Positions 1 through 12,127 of a stretch of DNA of 64,000 nucleotides are shown piece after piece. Position 1 is the first letter of the stretch, and each line of letters opens with the position of its first letter. Below the pieces are notes generated by a model. The model was not told where the DNA came from. It worked only from the letters and a program-made list of their open reading frames with translations, and did not search any database. Source of the DNA: Eucommia ulmoides (taxonomy: Eukaryota; Streptophyta; Magnoliopsida; Garryales; Eucommiaceae); assembly GCA_016647705.1 (NCBI GenBank), contig CM028335.1, forward strand, positions 14,653,905-14,717,904, written 5' to 3'. The translations under genes were made by a program, and so were the position numbers.

Positions 1-1080
1 GACATTCCCTTAAATTCTATGAAAGTGAGAATCAAGGAAATATCACGGAAACGTGTTTAGTCAAAATTAATTCCACCAAAACTTAAGTAAAATTCAACGA
101 AACGACTTACCGAATAAAACATTTTACTAAATCTATTGTTTCTAAATTTTATTTTATTTGGGAAATCAAATCATCGTTAAAGAAATCTTTCCTTCAATAT
201 ATTGAATCGTTGAATTCAACCTAAGGCTTGTGAGAATTAATTCTTACAAATATAATTTATTATTATTTTTGTTTTATTATTATTTTTTATGACTTTAGGT
301 ATAGCAACAACTTAAATAAAAAATAATAATAAAAAGTAGTAAAATAATAAAAAAAATATCTTAATCTCACACTCGAAGACTAAGCCCAAAAGGATAGACT
401 AATCCTGGATTTTTCATCTAATTATTGGATTATTCTAACGAAAACTAAACTTGTAGGAACTTAAATTGTGATAATAATAATAATAAAAAAAAACAATGAA
501 AAGAATTAAATGATAAGAAATGTACCTGCCATGGTAAAGATCCTCAACGCATAGGTTTTTATTCTATCAAAGATGACTTCCTGATTGAGCTTTTGTTAAG
601 AATCGCTCCTTAGAAGGGTTTTTCTCTGATTTTTTTAAGTCCCTAAATTGTGAGGGAGAGGGTGCTATTTATAGAGAAAATTGTGGAATGAAAAAAACCT
701 AAAAAATGAGCCCTGACCACCAAACCCTAACTCTAATTTCACTAGGAAGAAGTAAAAGTTGCCAGAAAAATTTCTAGAAGGTTGGAGGCTGAAAGTGGAC
801 ATGTGGCAACGTGAGAAGCTGCTACGCGTCCAAAGCCTTTCTTTTTTGACTTTGTTGACCAACAATGTGGGCTCCCATTCACACTTCTCTTTCTCTTTCT
901 CCCTTAATTTCTTTCTCTATCTCATTGACTCTTTCCCTTTTCACCCTTCTCTCTCTCTCTCTTCCTTTTCTCTCTCATCTTCCTCTTTCTCTTTTCTCTC
1001 TATTTCTTCTTAATTTTTTTTTTTCATTTTTATATTTTTTTCTATTTTGTATTTTCTGAAAAAAAAACAAAATAAAAGAT
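1..1080 (-). repeat. Gypsy-type LTR fragment, cut by left window edge
   Basis: The first ~700 bases match 63079 to ~63750 closely in the same orientation, so both edges of the window carry copies of one repeat. Read on the minus strand there is a TATA box (TATAAATAG, 665-673) followed by a short leader, as in an LTR promoter. Upstream of it (840-1080) lies a C/T-rich tract on the plus strand followed by an A-rich tract. No coding potential is visible: the ORFs across 759-1059 are only translations of the CT-rich tract. Assignment to Gypsy rests on the better-preserved copy at 62555-64000 and its relative at 3260-5570. Confidence 0.6.
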
Positions 1081-1109
1081 AAAAGAAAAAAATAAAGCAT
1101 AAAATATTT

Positions 1110-3246
1110 TTGTGGGACAATCAAAATGCCATGTTTACATTAATGGTTTTATTGAGTGATTTCAGATTAAAAGTTTCATAGGTTGAAATGAGAAAAAATA
1201 TTTGATTGAGAAGAGGAATCATTGAAGAATATGTAACGGGTGAAAAATAGAAATGATGAAATTGTGAAGAGTATTGAAGAAATTGAAGACAACTAGGTAA
1301 AAATAACTTTTTACTTATATACTCTTAATGCAAACCGAATTAGGATCACGTACGACATTTTAAAATAAATTAATCTTATGTGTGTTGTGATTATTTTAGG
1401 AGTCTAAAGTGTGTTTTATGATGTGCTAAGTATGTGAAATGGTTTTGGTTAAGGACCTAATTGAAAAATAATTTTAATGCTTAAAATGATGATTTTTCGG
1501 GTTAATCCGGTCAATCGGCGAAAGAGGTCAGTCAACTAACCAAAATTGTGTATTTTGGAAGTGGAATGGGTGACATACTCATCAATTTGATCAACCGATA
1601 AGTTGGGTCGGTCGACTAACGAATCCAATAGCTGAAATAGGATGAAATGGGGACCTTCTATTCCAATCGGTCAATCGACTAGACCAGCACAGCTGTTAAA
1701 TTAATAACCGTTGTGAGGAGTTGGTCAACCGACGGTGAAGGGCGGATCGACCGACATGGTCAATCAACATGTTGACTGATTTGTTTTCTGGTCAAGATAT
1801 TTCGGTTTTGAAGATTCCAAAAGAGGATTTTAAGGTAATTTGAAGTATTTTTGAAATATATCATGATATATATGATTCCTATTTAATTGGTCTATTTAAT
1901 TAAATATTCTTTTAATTAAAGTTATTAAATATTTCCTATTTTTATGGATTTCGATTTGAAAAAGTTTTAAGGACCAAAATGAGTTTTTTCAAGAATATTT
2001 TTAAATTAAAAATAACTATTTTGAATATATATAATATATGGGGTCTAGGGATGTCATTTTTAGTCATGACATTTGAAAACTAGTCGTAGGAGCTCTAGTT
2101 TTAGGTCTATTTAAAGAGACTTGCGGGATTGAATTTTAGACATCAAGAACAATAAGTTTTGTACTTTCTAAGAGAGATTTTTTCATTGAAAATTATAAGT
2201 ATATTATTCATTGAGTTCTTGATCTGAGGCACTCATCGTTCTTGTCACCAGTTTGGGTTTTGCTATCGAGTTGTTCTAATCATTTTCAACAAATCCCGGT
2301 GAGATTGTTCCAATCTATTGGTTTTATTTTCTTATATTATTTTAATTAATTGATTCGATAAGATATTTTAGAAAAATCGTTTTCGAACTTAATTCTTGTA
2401 AATATTTTAAATTATTTTTTAATTAAGAAATCTAGTTACGTGTTACTTGTGTGCTATCCATTTTTCAAAATCAGATTTGTTTGCCTCACATTGTATCTAT
2501 CACGTATTATTATTTAGGACATTAATTGGGTATATCTATATTGAGGTGGTAGAAGTTCATTGTAGGAAGAAACTTGTTATTTTTGTATTTGCGAGTTTGA
2601 GTGGACTAGACAAGTTTGTGTCAGTGTTTAATCTAGGTAGCTAGGTTTCGATCTTTAACTTGAGAAAAAGATTAGGGTTTGATATTTAGCTAGCCAAAAG
2701 ATTTCGTTAGTCTTTTCCCTTGAAAAGATTAGGTTGTGATTCTTGGTATATAATAGAATTAGAGAGAAAAAAGTTCTTCTTAAGCCTGTGAAAAAGGATA
2801 AGTGTAATAGTAGTGAGTTGATTTTTAGCCTATAGAAGAATTAGATGTGTAAAGGTTGATTCTAAGTCAGTGAAAAGAATCAGGATAGTTAGGATTTGAT
2901 TTTGAGCCTGAAAAAAGAATTATGTTAGTCTTCAGCCTGTGAAAAATATTGTAAAGGTTTGGTTCCTACCTGTGAAAGGAATCAGTGTTTAGTGGATTGT
3001 GAATCTCCGTGGAGCTTGGGGGACTGGATATAGGTAAAAGTATATTACCGAATCAGGATATATCATTGTGTACTATATAGTTATTTTTCTGTTTGTTTGG
3101 GTGTGTACTTAGTTAAATACATTTCTGCTGTTTAACAAGATAATAATCAATTAGGAAAATTAATAACTTATGTGTTGAATTTATTATTTAATTTTTTGTA
3201 ACTACCTAATTCACACCCCCTATTGGGTAGTTCTTTGGGCAAATAG
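1110..3246 (+). repeat. Diverged LTR (same family as 55408-58797)
   Basis: This block is homologous in reverse complement to the 3.4-kb solo LTR at 55408-58797. Shared features are the many GGTCGACC-like motifs (about 1500-1780), a TATA-like box (2108-2115), a leader rich in short 'gcctgtgaaaagaat' repeats (2690-2990) and the segment with 'cttgggggactgg' (about 3017-3029). The right end degenerates near 3246 ('ttgggtagttctttgggc'), matching the LTR terminus that begins TGTTGGCCCAG in the other copy. The left limit is approximate. No internal region follows, so it is a solo or truncated LTR. Short ORFs here are not credible genes. Confidence 0.6.
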
Positions 3247-3259
3247 ATACGAGTATCTC

Positions 3260-5570
3260 ATATTAAACCTAGTTGAAAAAGGTGTAAACACTGCATTTTG
3301 TCTCGCTACTAACAAAAATTTTGTATAGTATGATAATATATATATATTTAAAAAAAAAAAAAAAAGGGTTTTGAACTTGTGCTTAATTGATAAATCTCCA
3401 AAGGATTTTGAGAAAAAAAATTCATTGACGAATTGGGTTTTGAGAAGTCAATTTTGAATTTCGAAACGAGAATGAGAAATAGATCATCCCAAATAACTTT
3501 TTCAAATTAAAAAATTAGACTTTTTCGAGTTAATTAGTTTCTAGATTGATTAAATTAAATTCAATATTAAAAATACTCAAATTTTAAAGGGCTATTTATT
3601 CATTTAAAAATAAGTAAACTATTGAGGTTCAATTTAAATTTTATACTTAATTATATTTTAATATTGGACTTAATTTGTTATCTTAAAACTAATTGAATTC
3701 AGGGTGAATTAACTTAAGGATGGGGTTCAAGCCATAAATCATCAATTACGAAAGTGACATAACCAGAGCCAATGGTTGAGTTCCATGTGGCCCTAGATAC
3801 GCATCAACTGGTGTAGCCCAAACATGGTTTTGGTTATAAAATACCCTTCTCCACTTTTTGAGAAACGACAGACTTGCTTGGGGTATTAAATAAACCTTCA
3901 TATGTGAGTTTCGGGTGAGTTTTCTTCACTATTGGAGATTCCGAGGAGAAGTTCGAGATCGAGACAAGATAACCATCCCCAAAGAAGTTCAAAATCAGTA
4001 TATAAACTCTATCTAGGTTAGTGCCTCTATCCTATTTTAATTTCATGTTCTACTCTCAACGTAATCCATTCCAAGGATTCAAGGATATGCTAGGAAGGGA
4101 GTGCGTATTATATTTTACCCCTGGAGCATTAGAAGAGGTTGTTTAGTTTTTAATTTATTAATTTGAATGTCACTACATTATAAAAAAATCATAAAAATGC
4201 GTGGTTGATATAAAAATAAAAAATAAAAACATAAATTTGTTTGTTCAAAATAACACTTATAAGTCTTGTGGCGAATTCAATGATATAACGAGTTGGAGGA
4301 GAAATTTCTGTACCACCGTTTTGATTCCCCAAATATGCGTGGAATTTTGATATGGTGGGTTTAGGAGATATCTTCCATCAACATATTGTCTTGTTGAAGT
4401 TCAGTATTAGTGTTATAGGAATTAATTTCTATGAAATTTCTTTATCCATGATATTTTCTCGATTCTCATTCCATAGAATTCGAGAAGATTTCTAATTTGA
4501 ATTTCTATGATATAAAGGGCAAAATTAAAATAAGAGAATAATAGACATTCATGTAGTTCATATAGAAAGTGTGCATAATTTATGCCTTGCATCATTTAGA
4601 AACATGTTTAGGACACTTTTCACCACATCTCTCACTCATCCTTGGATTTCATGCTAGTAAAATATTTCATTCAATACATCATCTAGAATAGATCATTCAT
4701 ATTATTTTTAAAAATAAAATTATTTTACTATATAGTTTTGCATGGTTAGGATACATGTAGAATAGGCCATTCACATCGTTTTCAAAAAATCAAATCACTT
4801 TTTACTATATAGTCTTGCATGCTTAGGACACTTCACTACTTACACTTTTCACTTTCACATTCATTACTGGCATATATCATGCCACTTTTCCATCTAGATT
4901 GTAAACATGTATCATCCCGTAGTATAAAATCATGTTTATCATTTTTCACTCACTTTACATATAGTTGTAAAAAGCATGTTAGAATGCATCTCAAGATTTT
5001 TTTTTTTATTTTTAAAAAAGGTTAATTTGTACCATGTTAGTTTAGTATCATAAATATTTGCATCCATAGAATCATTCGATAACCGTTATTCACTTAAATT
5101 CATTTTCTACTTTAAATTAAAAAACTTTGTGATAATAATGATGAATTACTTCCCAGGGATCATCTTTGCTAAATTTCTAATATTTGATAAGAGATCATAT
5201 GGGAGGAACATTTTATAAAAATACCAAAAACTTATCTCACCTTATTTCTGAAAATAACAAAAACATTTCCATAATAAGAGGAAAAAGATTTTAAAATAAA
5301 ATAAAGTATTCGGACATGTAGTAAATAGACTTAAGTGGACATAAGGTACCCTTTTTATAGGGGTTTCTTAGGGTGCCTAACACCTTCCTCGAATGTAAAT
5401 AAACCCTTGAACATTTCAAATGAATCTTTGTTTAGACGTATTTTTTTTGGAGAAAAATTTGCTTAGGTCTTTAAAATTGTTTTCTAAAAATTCGGTGACC
5501 TAGCATACCAATTGAATCCAATGTTAGGTGGAGACTCCTTGTTTTTTTTTTTAAAAAAATGGCCTAAGTC
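3260..5570 (+). repeat. Gypsy-type LTR remnant with PBS-like end
   Basis: The part from about 5150 to 5560 matches the reverse complement of 62560-62890, including the block containing 'ggtaccttatgtcc'. A TATA-like box (TATAAAATA, about 3835) precedes a long leader. The segment ends near 5535-5550 with 'ttaggtggagactcc', which resembles the GGCGACTC-type primer-binding region of Tat/Ogre/Athila-like Gypsy elements (inference). No gag or pol was seen. The remainder of the interval is AT-rich and unassigned. Confidence 0.4.
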
Positions 5571-5804
5571 TTTTAAGAAAAAATTAACAAGATTTAAAGC
5601 CCCTCTTTGTATTTGGTTTCTAAAACTTTGACTGCGTGATCCTTCCAGGAAAAATGACGTGCATCAAAAGGAAAATTGATGAAAATAATTTTAAAAAAGA
5701 AAAAGTACTCATACTTATTCTTAATTGAGCACAAAGTCACCATATCTTTCATGCTATATTTGTCTTGTGTGATAATGCTTAGATGAACAATATGGAATGG
5801 GTTC

Positions 5805-5950
5805 AACTAAATCTAGGTAAACTTCAATGTGATTATCATCAATCTTGTTCACACTTTGAGTTGTATTAAATATTCTTGAACTAAAACTAGACGAACTTCA
5901 ATGTGATTATCATGAATCTACTTCACACTCTGAGTTGCCTTAAATATCTT
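5805..5950. repeat. Two-unit ~75-bp tandem repeat
   Basis: Two adjacent copies share 'gaacttcaatgtgattatc' and 'cacactttgagttg' with a few differences. They lie at the start of the degraded LTR-like block that ends at 7036. The flanking 5571-5804 is AT-rich with nothing recognised. Confidence 0.6.
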
Positions 5951-7036
5951 GAGATAAAGTGTGATTTGTAAGTGAGAACAAACACTAAAAGGCTTATTAT
6001 TGACATGCATCTATAAGAGAGTGTTCAAAATCTATGCCAAGTTTTGTGGGATAGACTACAGAGTCTATATTTAAGGTCACCTATCCAATTGACTAATATT
6101 ATCTAGAGTTTGCATTATCATATCTATATCTTGTGTTAACTCTACAAAAAGAAGATAACAGATTGAATAAGATTTGAGTTAATTGATGAAGAAGTCTAGA
6201 AGATGAGGGACTTTTGGCTAGACATTGGCTAGGTCTCGGCAAGGACAAGATTGAGAGGATGAATCAAAGGTAACTAATTTCAGTGATCTGGAGAGTGAAT
6301 ACAAAATTTTTTAAGTTTTAAGGCTTGAATTATTATAACTGTATTTGCTTGTTTGAAATTGCATTGATTATTTGTATTTAAGAAATCCAAGGGGGTAAAC
6401 CATGGCAAGGCTTGATCTTTGTCTAAGGAAAGGGATTAGGAAATAAAGGGAAGTGAACATTAGTAAGATTTAGCAAGTCATAAATGTAGTTTGTCTTGTG
6501 AGAGATTGTGGCAAAGTATAAATGTACCTTACTTTGTGAGAGAGTAGCAAGGTATAAATGTAGCTTGTTTTGTGAGAGATTGTAGAAAAATATGAACATA
6601 AATTATTGTGTGTGAGAGTAGTAAGGTAGTAGAACGTACCTTATCTTGTGAGAGTGTCATGGTTTGGTCTTCACCTATGAATAGGTTAGAACTCTCTATA
6701 AGAGCTCGGAGGAGTAGGCATAGGCAAATCTTTGTCGAACTACTATAAAACTTCTTTTATCATGTGATTGTTTGCCTCTATCTCTATCCTCTCGTGAATA
6801 TATTTTAAATGTATATGATTATTTATGTTGTGATTACCTTACTCTATTATCTTATATAATTTAATAAATCACAAATTTTAAAATAATTTAAATAATGTAT
6901 AAACATAAACCTTTCACTATATTCATTATCTAATAAAGAGATTGGTTGAGTTGACTTGAGATTGTAGAAATAAAGAAAGATAAAAAAGTTCCAAGACTCA
7001 ATTCACCTCCCCCCTTGGGTCAAGTTCGGGCCAACA
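5950..7036 (+). repeat. Degraded LTR with adjoining primer-binding site
   Basis: An LTR-like segment ends with '..gggccaaca' at 7036 and is followed by TGGTATCAGAAC (7039-7050), close to the TGGTATCAGAGC primer-binding motif complementary to initiator tRNA-Met used by plant Copia elements. The LTR contains several imperfect repeats of a 'ttgtgagaga..gtataaatgta' unit (about 6480-6650) and a segment with 'ggaggagtaggcatagg' typical of Copia LTR leaders. The left boundary is uncertain and no coding region follows. Confidence 0.5.
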
Positions 7037-8453
7037 ATTGGTATCAGAACTCGGTCTACGGTAAATGGAATAAACTTAGGGGCATCTACCGAGGGATCCT
7101 AAATTGGTACCAAAACTATCAAATGACTCCAATATTTTTTCGCGAACACTATGAACCTTTTGGAATTCAAACATATTTTTTTCTCATTAACTACTGTTAC
7201 ATTTCATATTGACTGTTCAATTTTTCTTCCAAAATATCTATTCCAAAAATTAAGGAGCAACTAACATATTTCATTGAAGTAAATTTGCTTGAAAAAAATC
7301 AAACGAATAATAAAGTTTGTTTGGTTATTTTGTTAATTAAATTACACAATTATGAATGCATGTTTTAGAGCTTCAAAATGACGCCTAAATCGTATTTTTT
7401 ACATCAAAATGACATAACTTATGTTGAATTCATCACATTGAAGTTTTTGCAAAATTGAAGAGTTGTCATCCGTAGCTATGTTGAATTCAGCACGTGAAAA
7501 ATAAAATTAGACTTGTGTAGAATTAAATATGAACATGTATGTCATTGCGAAGCTATTTATCAAGACGGATGGATTTGTGTAATCAAATCAAGAAAAAAAG
7601 TAATTAAAATGTAGTTATTTATTATTTATTATGTTAAGAGACGATTAATGAAAGGGTTAATTATTATTTATCCCTCTGTTGTTAGGTCGTTTTGCATTTT
7701 GCCCCCTGTGGTATTCACGTCAACACTTTGCCCCATGTGGTTAGGTTTTTGTTGCACTTTACCCCTCTTGTTAACAATTTGTCCTTTGTTGTTTGGCCTA
7801 CATCACAGGGTAAAGTGTCACAAAGTCTAACTACAGGGGATAAAGTGGTGATGAAAATACCACATGGGGGCAAAGTGCAAAATGACCTAACCACAAGGGG
7901 GTAAAGTATAATTAATTGTTAATGAAATTATAATTGGTAATTGTCATTCTTTGTGAAAAATATTTTTTGTACAAATTTAATCAGTATTTAGAGCATGCCA
8001 CTTTATTAAATGATGATAAACTTTTCTAATTAAGTGACCATGTTAATTTCAATACATTAATAATTTGTATGTTGAATTTAACACAAATTTCAAATTCCAA
8101 GTAATCAAACTTTTCTAATTAACTGACTATATTAAATTTCATACAAATTATTGAATTTCACACAACCGTGAATGACAAATTTCATAAATAACTTAATATA
8201 TTGAATTTAACAAGGATTTTATTTTATTTTTCATGCAAAAAATATGATTGAATGTCATTTTGAAGATTTAAAACAAGCAATCATGGTTGTATAGTTTAAT
8301 CGTGTAAAGAACAAACAAAATTAATTTATTACGTTATTACTTGCAAGAGTTTTTAGTAGAATTAATTATGGTAATTTTTTTTTTGGGAATAGATGTTTCT
8401 GAAATATCTCCATTACCTTTATTTATGATAATTAATTTATTTGAATTCAATTT
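6938..8453 (+). repeat. Retroelement-derived block, copy A (partner 45634-47220)
   Basis: Runs colinear with 45634-47220. Both start with 'gagattggttgag', share the PBS-like site, and share distinctive text such as 'cacctcc', 'gaacactatgaacct' and 'ttttagagcttcaaaatga'. Copy A contains a 265-bp MITE (7654-7918) that copy B lacks. It continues after the Mutator-like insertion at 12120-12420, where it again matches copy B (47225-47475). No coding sequence was recognised. Confidence 0.75.
7654..7918. mobile_element. Mutator-type MITE, 265 bp, 9-bp TSD
   Basis: Flanked by a perfect 9-bp duplication TTAATGAAA (7645-7653 and 7919-7927). Ends are inverted repeats of the form GGGTTAATTA...TAATTAATTG, and the body is full of 'ctttacccc..tgtggtta' motifs in both orientations. 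The paralogous block at about 46690 has a single uninterrupted TTAATGAAA, which is an empty site. The 9-bp duplication points to the Mutator superfamily; no transposase is encoded. Short ORFs inside (7648-7904) are not genes. Confidence 0.9.
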
Positions 8454-9031
8454 GGGGCAATGACCGGGCACTCCCTTTTTGAGGATTTAACTATCGATTA
8501 CTCCCATTTGTTTTATTTTGCATCGATCATTACTTCTAGGGATTCACGGACTAATTTACCCCTCAATAATGAGCGATTACATTTCTTATACTACTTTCAA
8601 TTTTTATTACTTCTAAAAATGTGAAAATAAATATGGTAACTTCCAATCACAATTTTGAACATGAAACTTGCAATTTTATCATGAACCTATTGTTAAAAAA
8701 TTAATTCTTTTGCACAATAATCATTAGGAGATCATCATTTTTAAAATGAGATATTAATTACTTTTTTTTGGAGATGTAATCATATTTCATGTAAATATTA
8801 CATGTAATATTTTATAGTTCGTGTGACACACCAATGTTGAGTGTAACATTCGGTGGTGGATATTAATCTTTTTTTTAAAGTTCTAAATTGAGATGCATGT
8901 GAATGTTATATATAACATAAACATCATTACATTCTGTGTTTCCCCGTGAATGTTGAATATAATATCCAATGTAATAGAAAATAACATTAATTAATGTTGA
9001 TAATAAAACAAATTATATGGGTGTTGAATGT

Positions 9032-11733
9032 TGTAAGACCCGGATTGTTGCATATGTATAAGCATGAGTTGTATTTTAGAACATATAGAAACAATGGGGT
9101 AGAATGTGTTATTTTTAATTTGAAATAAAAATTTTAAGGGGGGGAATTTATGATTTTAAGGAAAATTAAATCTTGAATGGGGATTCAAATAAAAACTTAA
9201 AGGAAAACAAGGGGGGTTAATGTAATTAGAAATAAGATATTACATATATATACACACATATATGTTTATAACAGTCGGTGGGATCTAGAACCAAAAAGAA
9301 GAGACTAGAAGAAATCAAAAAATAAAGAGAAAGAGGGTTCGGCGGTGGTGGGTGTCTTGTCGCCGATGGAGGGGGTTCCGACGGCGTGTGTGGGGGAGTG
9401 ATCGGAGGGTGTGTGGGTTCGGATGTGTTGTGTTTTGTATGTGTGCTGATTAGTCAATAGTGATCGTGCGTTTGTATGTGTGGTGTAACCGATCGCTCCG
9501 GTGGTGTGGGACGTTGATCGTCGGTGATGTGGGTATGGGGCGATCAGTCGCCGTTTAGCCTGGTGTATGTGAGTGGTGGGTGTGTTCGTCCGACGAACTG
9601 CTTGTGTGTATCGTCGTGTGTGTGGGTGTCGTTGGCGACGGTGTGTGCGTGTGTTGCAGCGTGTGTGTGTGTGTGAGAGAGAGAGCTCGATAATCTTGTG
9701 GGTGTGTGTGTTCGGCTGTGGGGCGGACGGTGGTGGGCGTTGTTTAGGGTCGGCGGTGAGGGTTAGCTGAGTGTGGGAAATCGCCGGTGGATGGTAGCAG
9801 AAGAGAGAGAGTGCAGCGGCTGAAACAGGAGCAGGAAACAGAGTAGATGAAGAAGAGGGCTCTCGCCGCTGCGGAGAAGATTCAGGGAGCTGATCGTGAG
9901 AGGGTGGTCGCCGCGGCAGTTGGGATTCAGCAGCAAAACAAAAGCGGAGAAGAAAAAAAAAAAAGAAGAAGAGAAAAAGAAGTGGAAAAAAAAAAGGGGA
10001 AGAAAAAGGAAAATCAAACAAAAATCCAAAAATCTAATTCCTCGGCCTGCAAACGATTCGGAACAGGTAACATTTTAATCAGATAGTATTATCGATTGAA
10101 TTATATTGTTAAGCATTAAGATTTTTCGCAATCATAATAATAATTATCATGATTGTAATAATATTTTTGTTATATAATCGTTAATCTTAATGAACTGGCA
10201 CAGTAAATATTAAACGGTCAAAAAATAGCAATTTTGCATAATAAAAATTTGGGGAATAGAAATATGAAATTTAGGGAGTACATTGCATATTAGGATTATT
10301 TTAGACAAAATATTAATTTAGGCCTATCATTGTTAGGTTCACAAACGCCAGCGTCCCAGTATGTTTTGGATAGCGACATTTTTGCAATACGGGGAACGAG
10401 TGAGTGTACTGTCTTCTATATAAATTACAAATTTTACTTTCGTATAAATTATGAGAAATATGTTTACTTAAAGAAATGGACGATTTTGCAACTTATATGG
10501 ATCAAGTTGGTTTTGGTTTTAAAAAGTGAAAATGATTTTTTAACCAAGTTGGTTTTAAAGGTGGAACAATGATTTTGGATCAAGTCAGTTTTAAGGTGGA
10601 AAGATGATTTTTGTCCAACTATGCCATAGTTTTGATCCCGTTAGGAGGACATGTCATGTGGGATGGTTTTGACCTGTTAGGAGGATTAGTCCTGCAGGTG
10701 GTTGATGACATTATGACCTGTCCAGAGTGTTAGTCCGACAGGTGGTTGTTGATATTATGACCTGTCCGGAGGGTGAGTCCGGCAGGTAGTTGATTATATT
10801 ATAACCTATCCGGAGGGTGAGTCCGGCAGGTGGTTGATTATATTATGACCTGTCCGGAGGGTTAGTCGGTAGGTGGTTGTTGATATTATGACCTGTCCGA
10901 AGGGTGAGTCCGGCAGGTGGTTGATTATATTATGACCTGTTTGGAGGGTTAGTCCGATAGTTGGTTGTGGATATTATGACCTGTTAGGAGGATTAATCCT
11001 GCAAGTGGTTGATTGACCCATCAGGAAGTGCAAAACCTGTGGGTGGTACGGTACCGTTGCAACCCTCGATCGTGAGGTAAAAACGATCATATGGATTGCA
11101 GGAGAGGAAGTGTGGTGTATTTTATTATACGTTAAAATATTTGGTCTGGTAGATTTACATAATTTCAACTGGGTTGATTTTAAATATTTGGACTGGCAGA
11201 ATTTTAAATATTTGGATTGGTTAACTTAAAATGTTTGTATTGGGTGTTTTAAATATAGTATTTCTTTACATTGGTGGCAGTTGAAAATTTGTTCCCAATA
11301 TGGTGTGCGATATACGGTATTATTATTATATTATAGCATTTCATTGGTGGCAGTGGAACCAGGTATGTGATTCTATAATATTATATTTCGAAACGTGGTG
11401 TTTAATTCTTATACTTAATCCACAAAATGTTTTTATTATGAAGACAGTACACCGATAAAATTTTTGGGTTGCAGGTACCGCGGCTAGGAGTTGGTCCACT
11501 ACTGGCACTAGGGAGAGTTCGGAGGTCGTGTCGTGTTGGAGGTGAGTCAGTCGGACATGAACCGTGAAAGGTTCAAGTATTTTTGATAGTTAAAAAAAAA
11601 CATAATAAAATATATAGTAGCGCGAGTGTGTATGTATATATTGTATATTTGGGTACTCGTGAATTGGTCCGGTAACGTCAGGTCGACGCCACGCCTAGTT
11701 TCGAGGGACGGATGCCCGGGTTGGGGTGTGACA
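9032..11733 (+). mobile_element. Solo LTR, 2.7 kb (large LTR family, copy 1)
   Basis: Begins TGTAAGACCC and ends GGGTGTGACA, with a near-perfect 5-bp target duplication (AATGT 9027-9031, AATAT 11734-11738). No internal region, PBS or pol flanks it, so it is a solo LTR. A TATA-like region (9240-9272) is followed by a purine-rich leader. 9320-9930 is unusually GC-rich for this window and holds GT repeats; long ORFs on both strands there are simple-sequence artefacts. A minisatellite occupies 10640-11010. Related copies lie at 14711-19503 and 60294-62554 (both reversed). I infer a Ty3/Gypsy origin from the ends and the size. Confidence 0.75.
10640..11010 (+). repeat. Minisatellite of ~8 units (~46 bp)
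   Basis: About eight imperfect units built around 'gacctgtccggagggtgag' followed by 'tccggcaggtggttga' and 'tattat'. They lie inside the solo LTR just before the conserved motif containing 'accgttgcaaccctcgatcg' (11049-11068). Other copies of this LTR carry a different minisatellite in the same relative position. Confidence 0.85.
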
Positions 11734-12127
11734 AATATAATATGGAAAACTAAAAATTCTGAAAGTACCATATTGAATGTAGTATGAAAGTGAAAACTAA
11801 AACTAATGAAAAAAAAAGTGAATTTGATATCGTTTTGTAGATTTTATTTAGATGATTCCGAATATATAATTAGATTGTGAAAAAAAATGTGTACAACAAT
11901 AGTTATTTTGATTTTAATAAAATGATTTTGTTAAATATGAAAACTCCTAATCCTATAAATTCGCGAATGGCAAATCAGTATTCTAGCAACCGGAGTTTTT
12001 TGAATTTGGGATCAAACAGTTGGTAAAAACTACCAGATGGGAGTTCTCGGTTTATTATATATTAATTGGCATTTGTTGGTAATAGGTAATTGATTTTAGG
12101 CTTATTAGGTAATTTTTCCTTCAATTT

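Larger units (their letters stand above)
8454..12118. mobile_element. Mutator-like element carrying a nested solo LTR
   Basis: Target duplication TTCAATTT (8446-8453 and 12120-12127; eight identical bases, nine with one mismatch). Ends are GGGGCAATGACC and the complement of GGAAAAATTACC. The same family occurs at 48679-50484 with better ends. Without the nested LTR (9032-11733) it would be about 960 bp and non-coding. Copy B of the surrounding block (about 47225) lacks it. Confidence 0.7.

Noticed and set aside
9305-10086. 238-codon minus-strand ORF and overlapping ORFs
   Set aside because: Composition is dominated by GT/CA and GA/CT simple sequence in the GC-rich part of a solo LTR. There are overlapping ORFs on both strands and no recognisable domain.
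10640-11010. Possible CRISPR-like array
   Set aside because: Units are contiguous imperfect minisatellite repeats without unique spacers, in a plant LTR.
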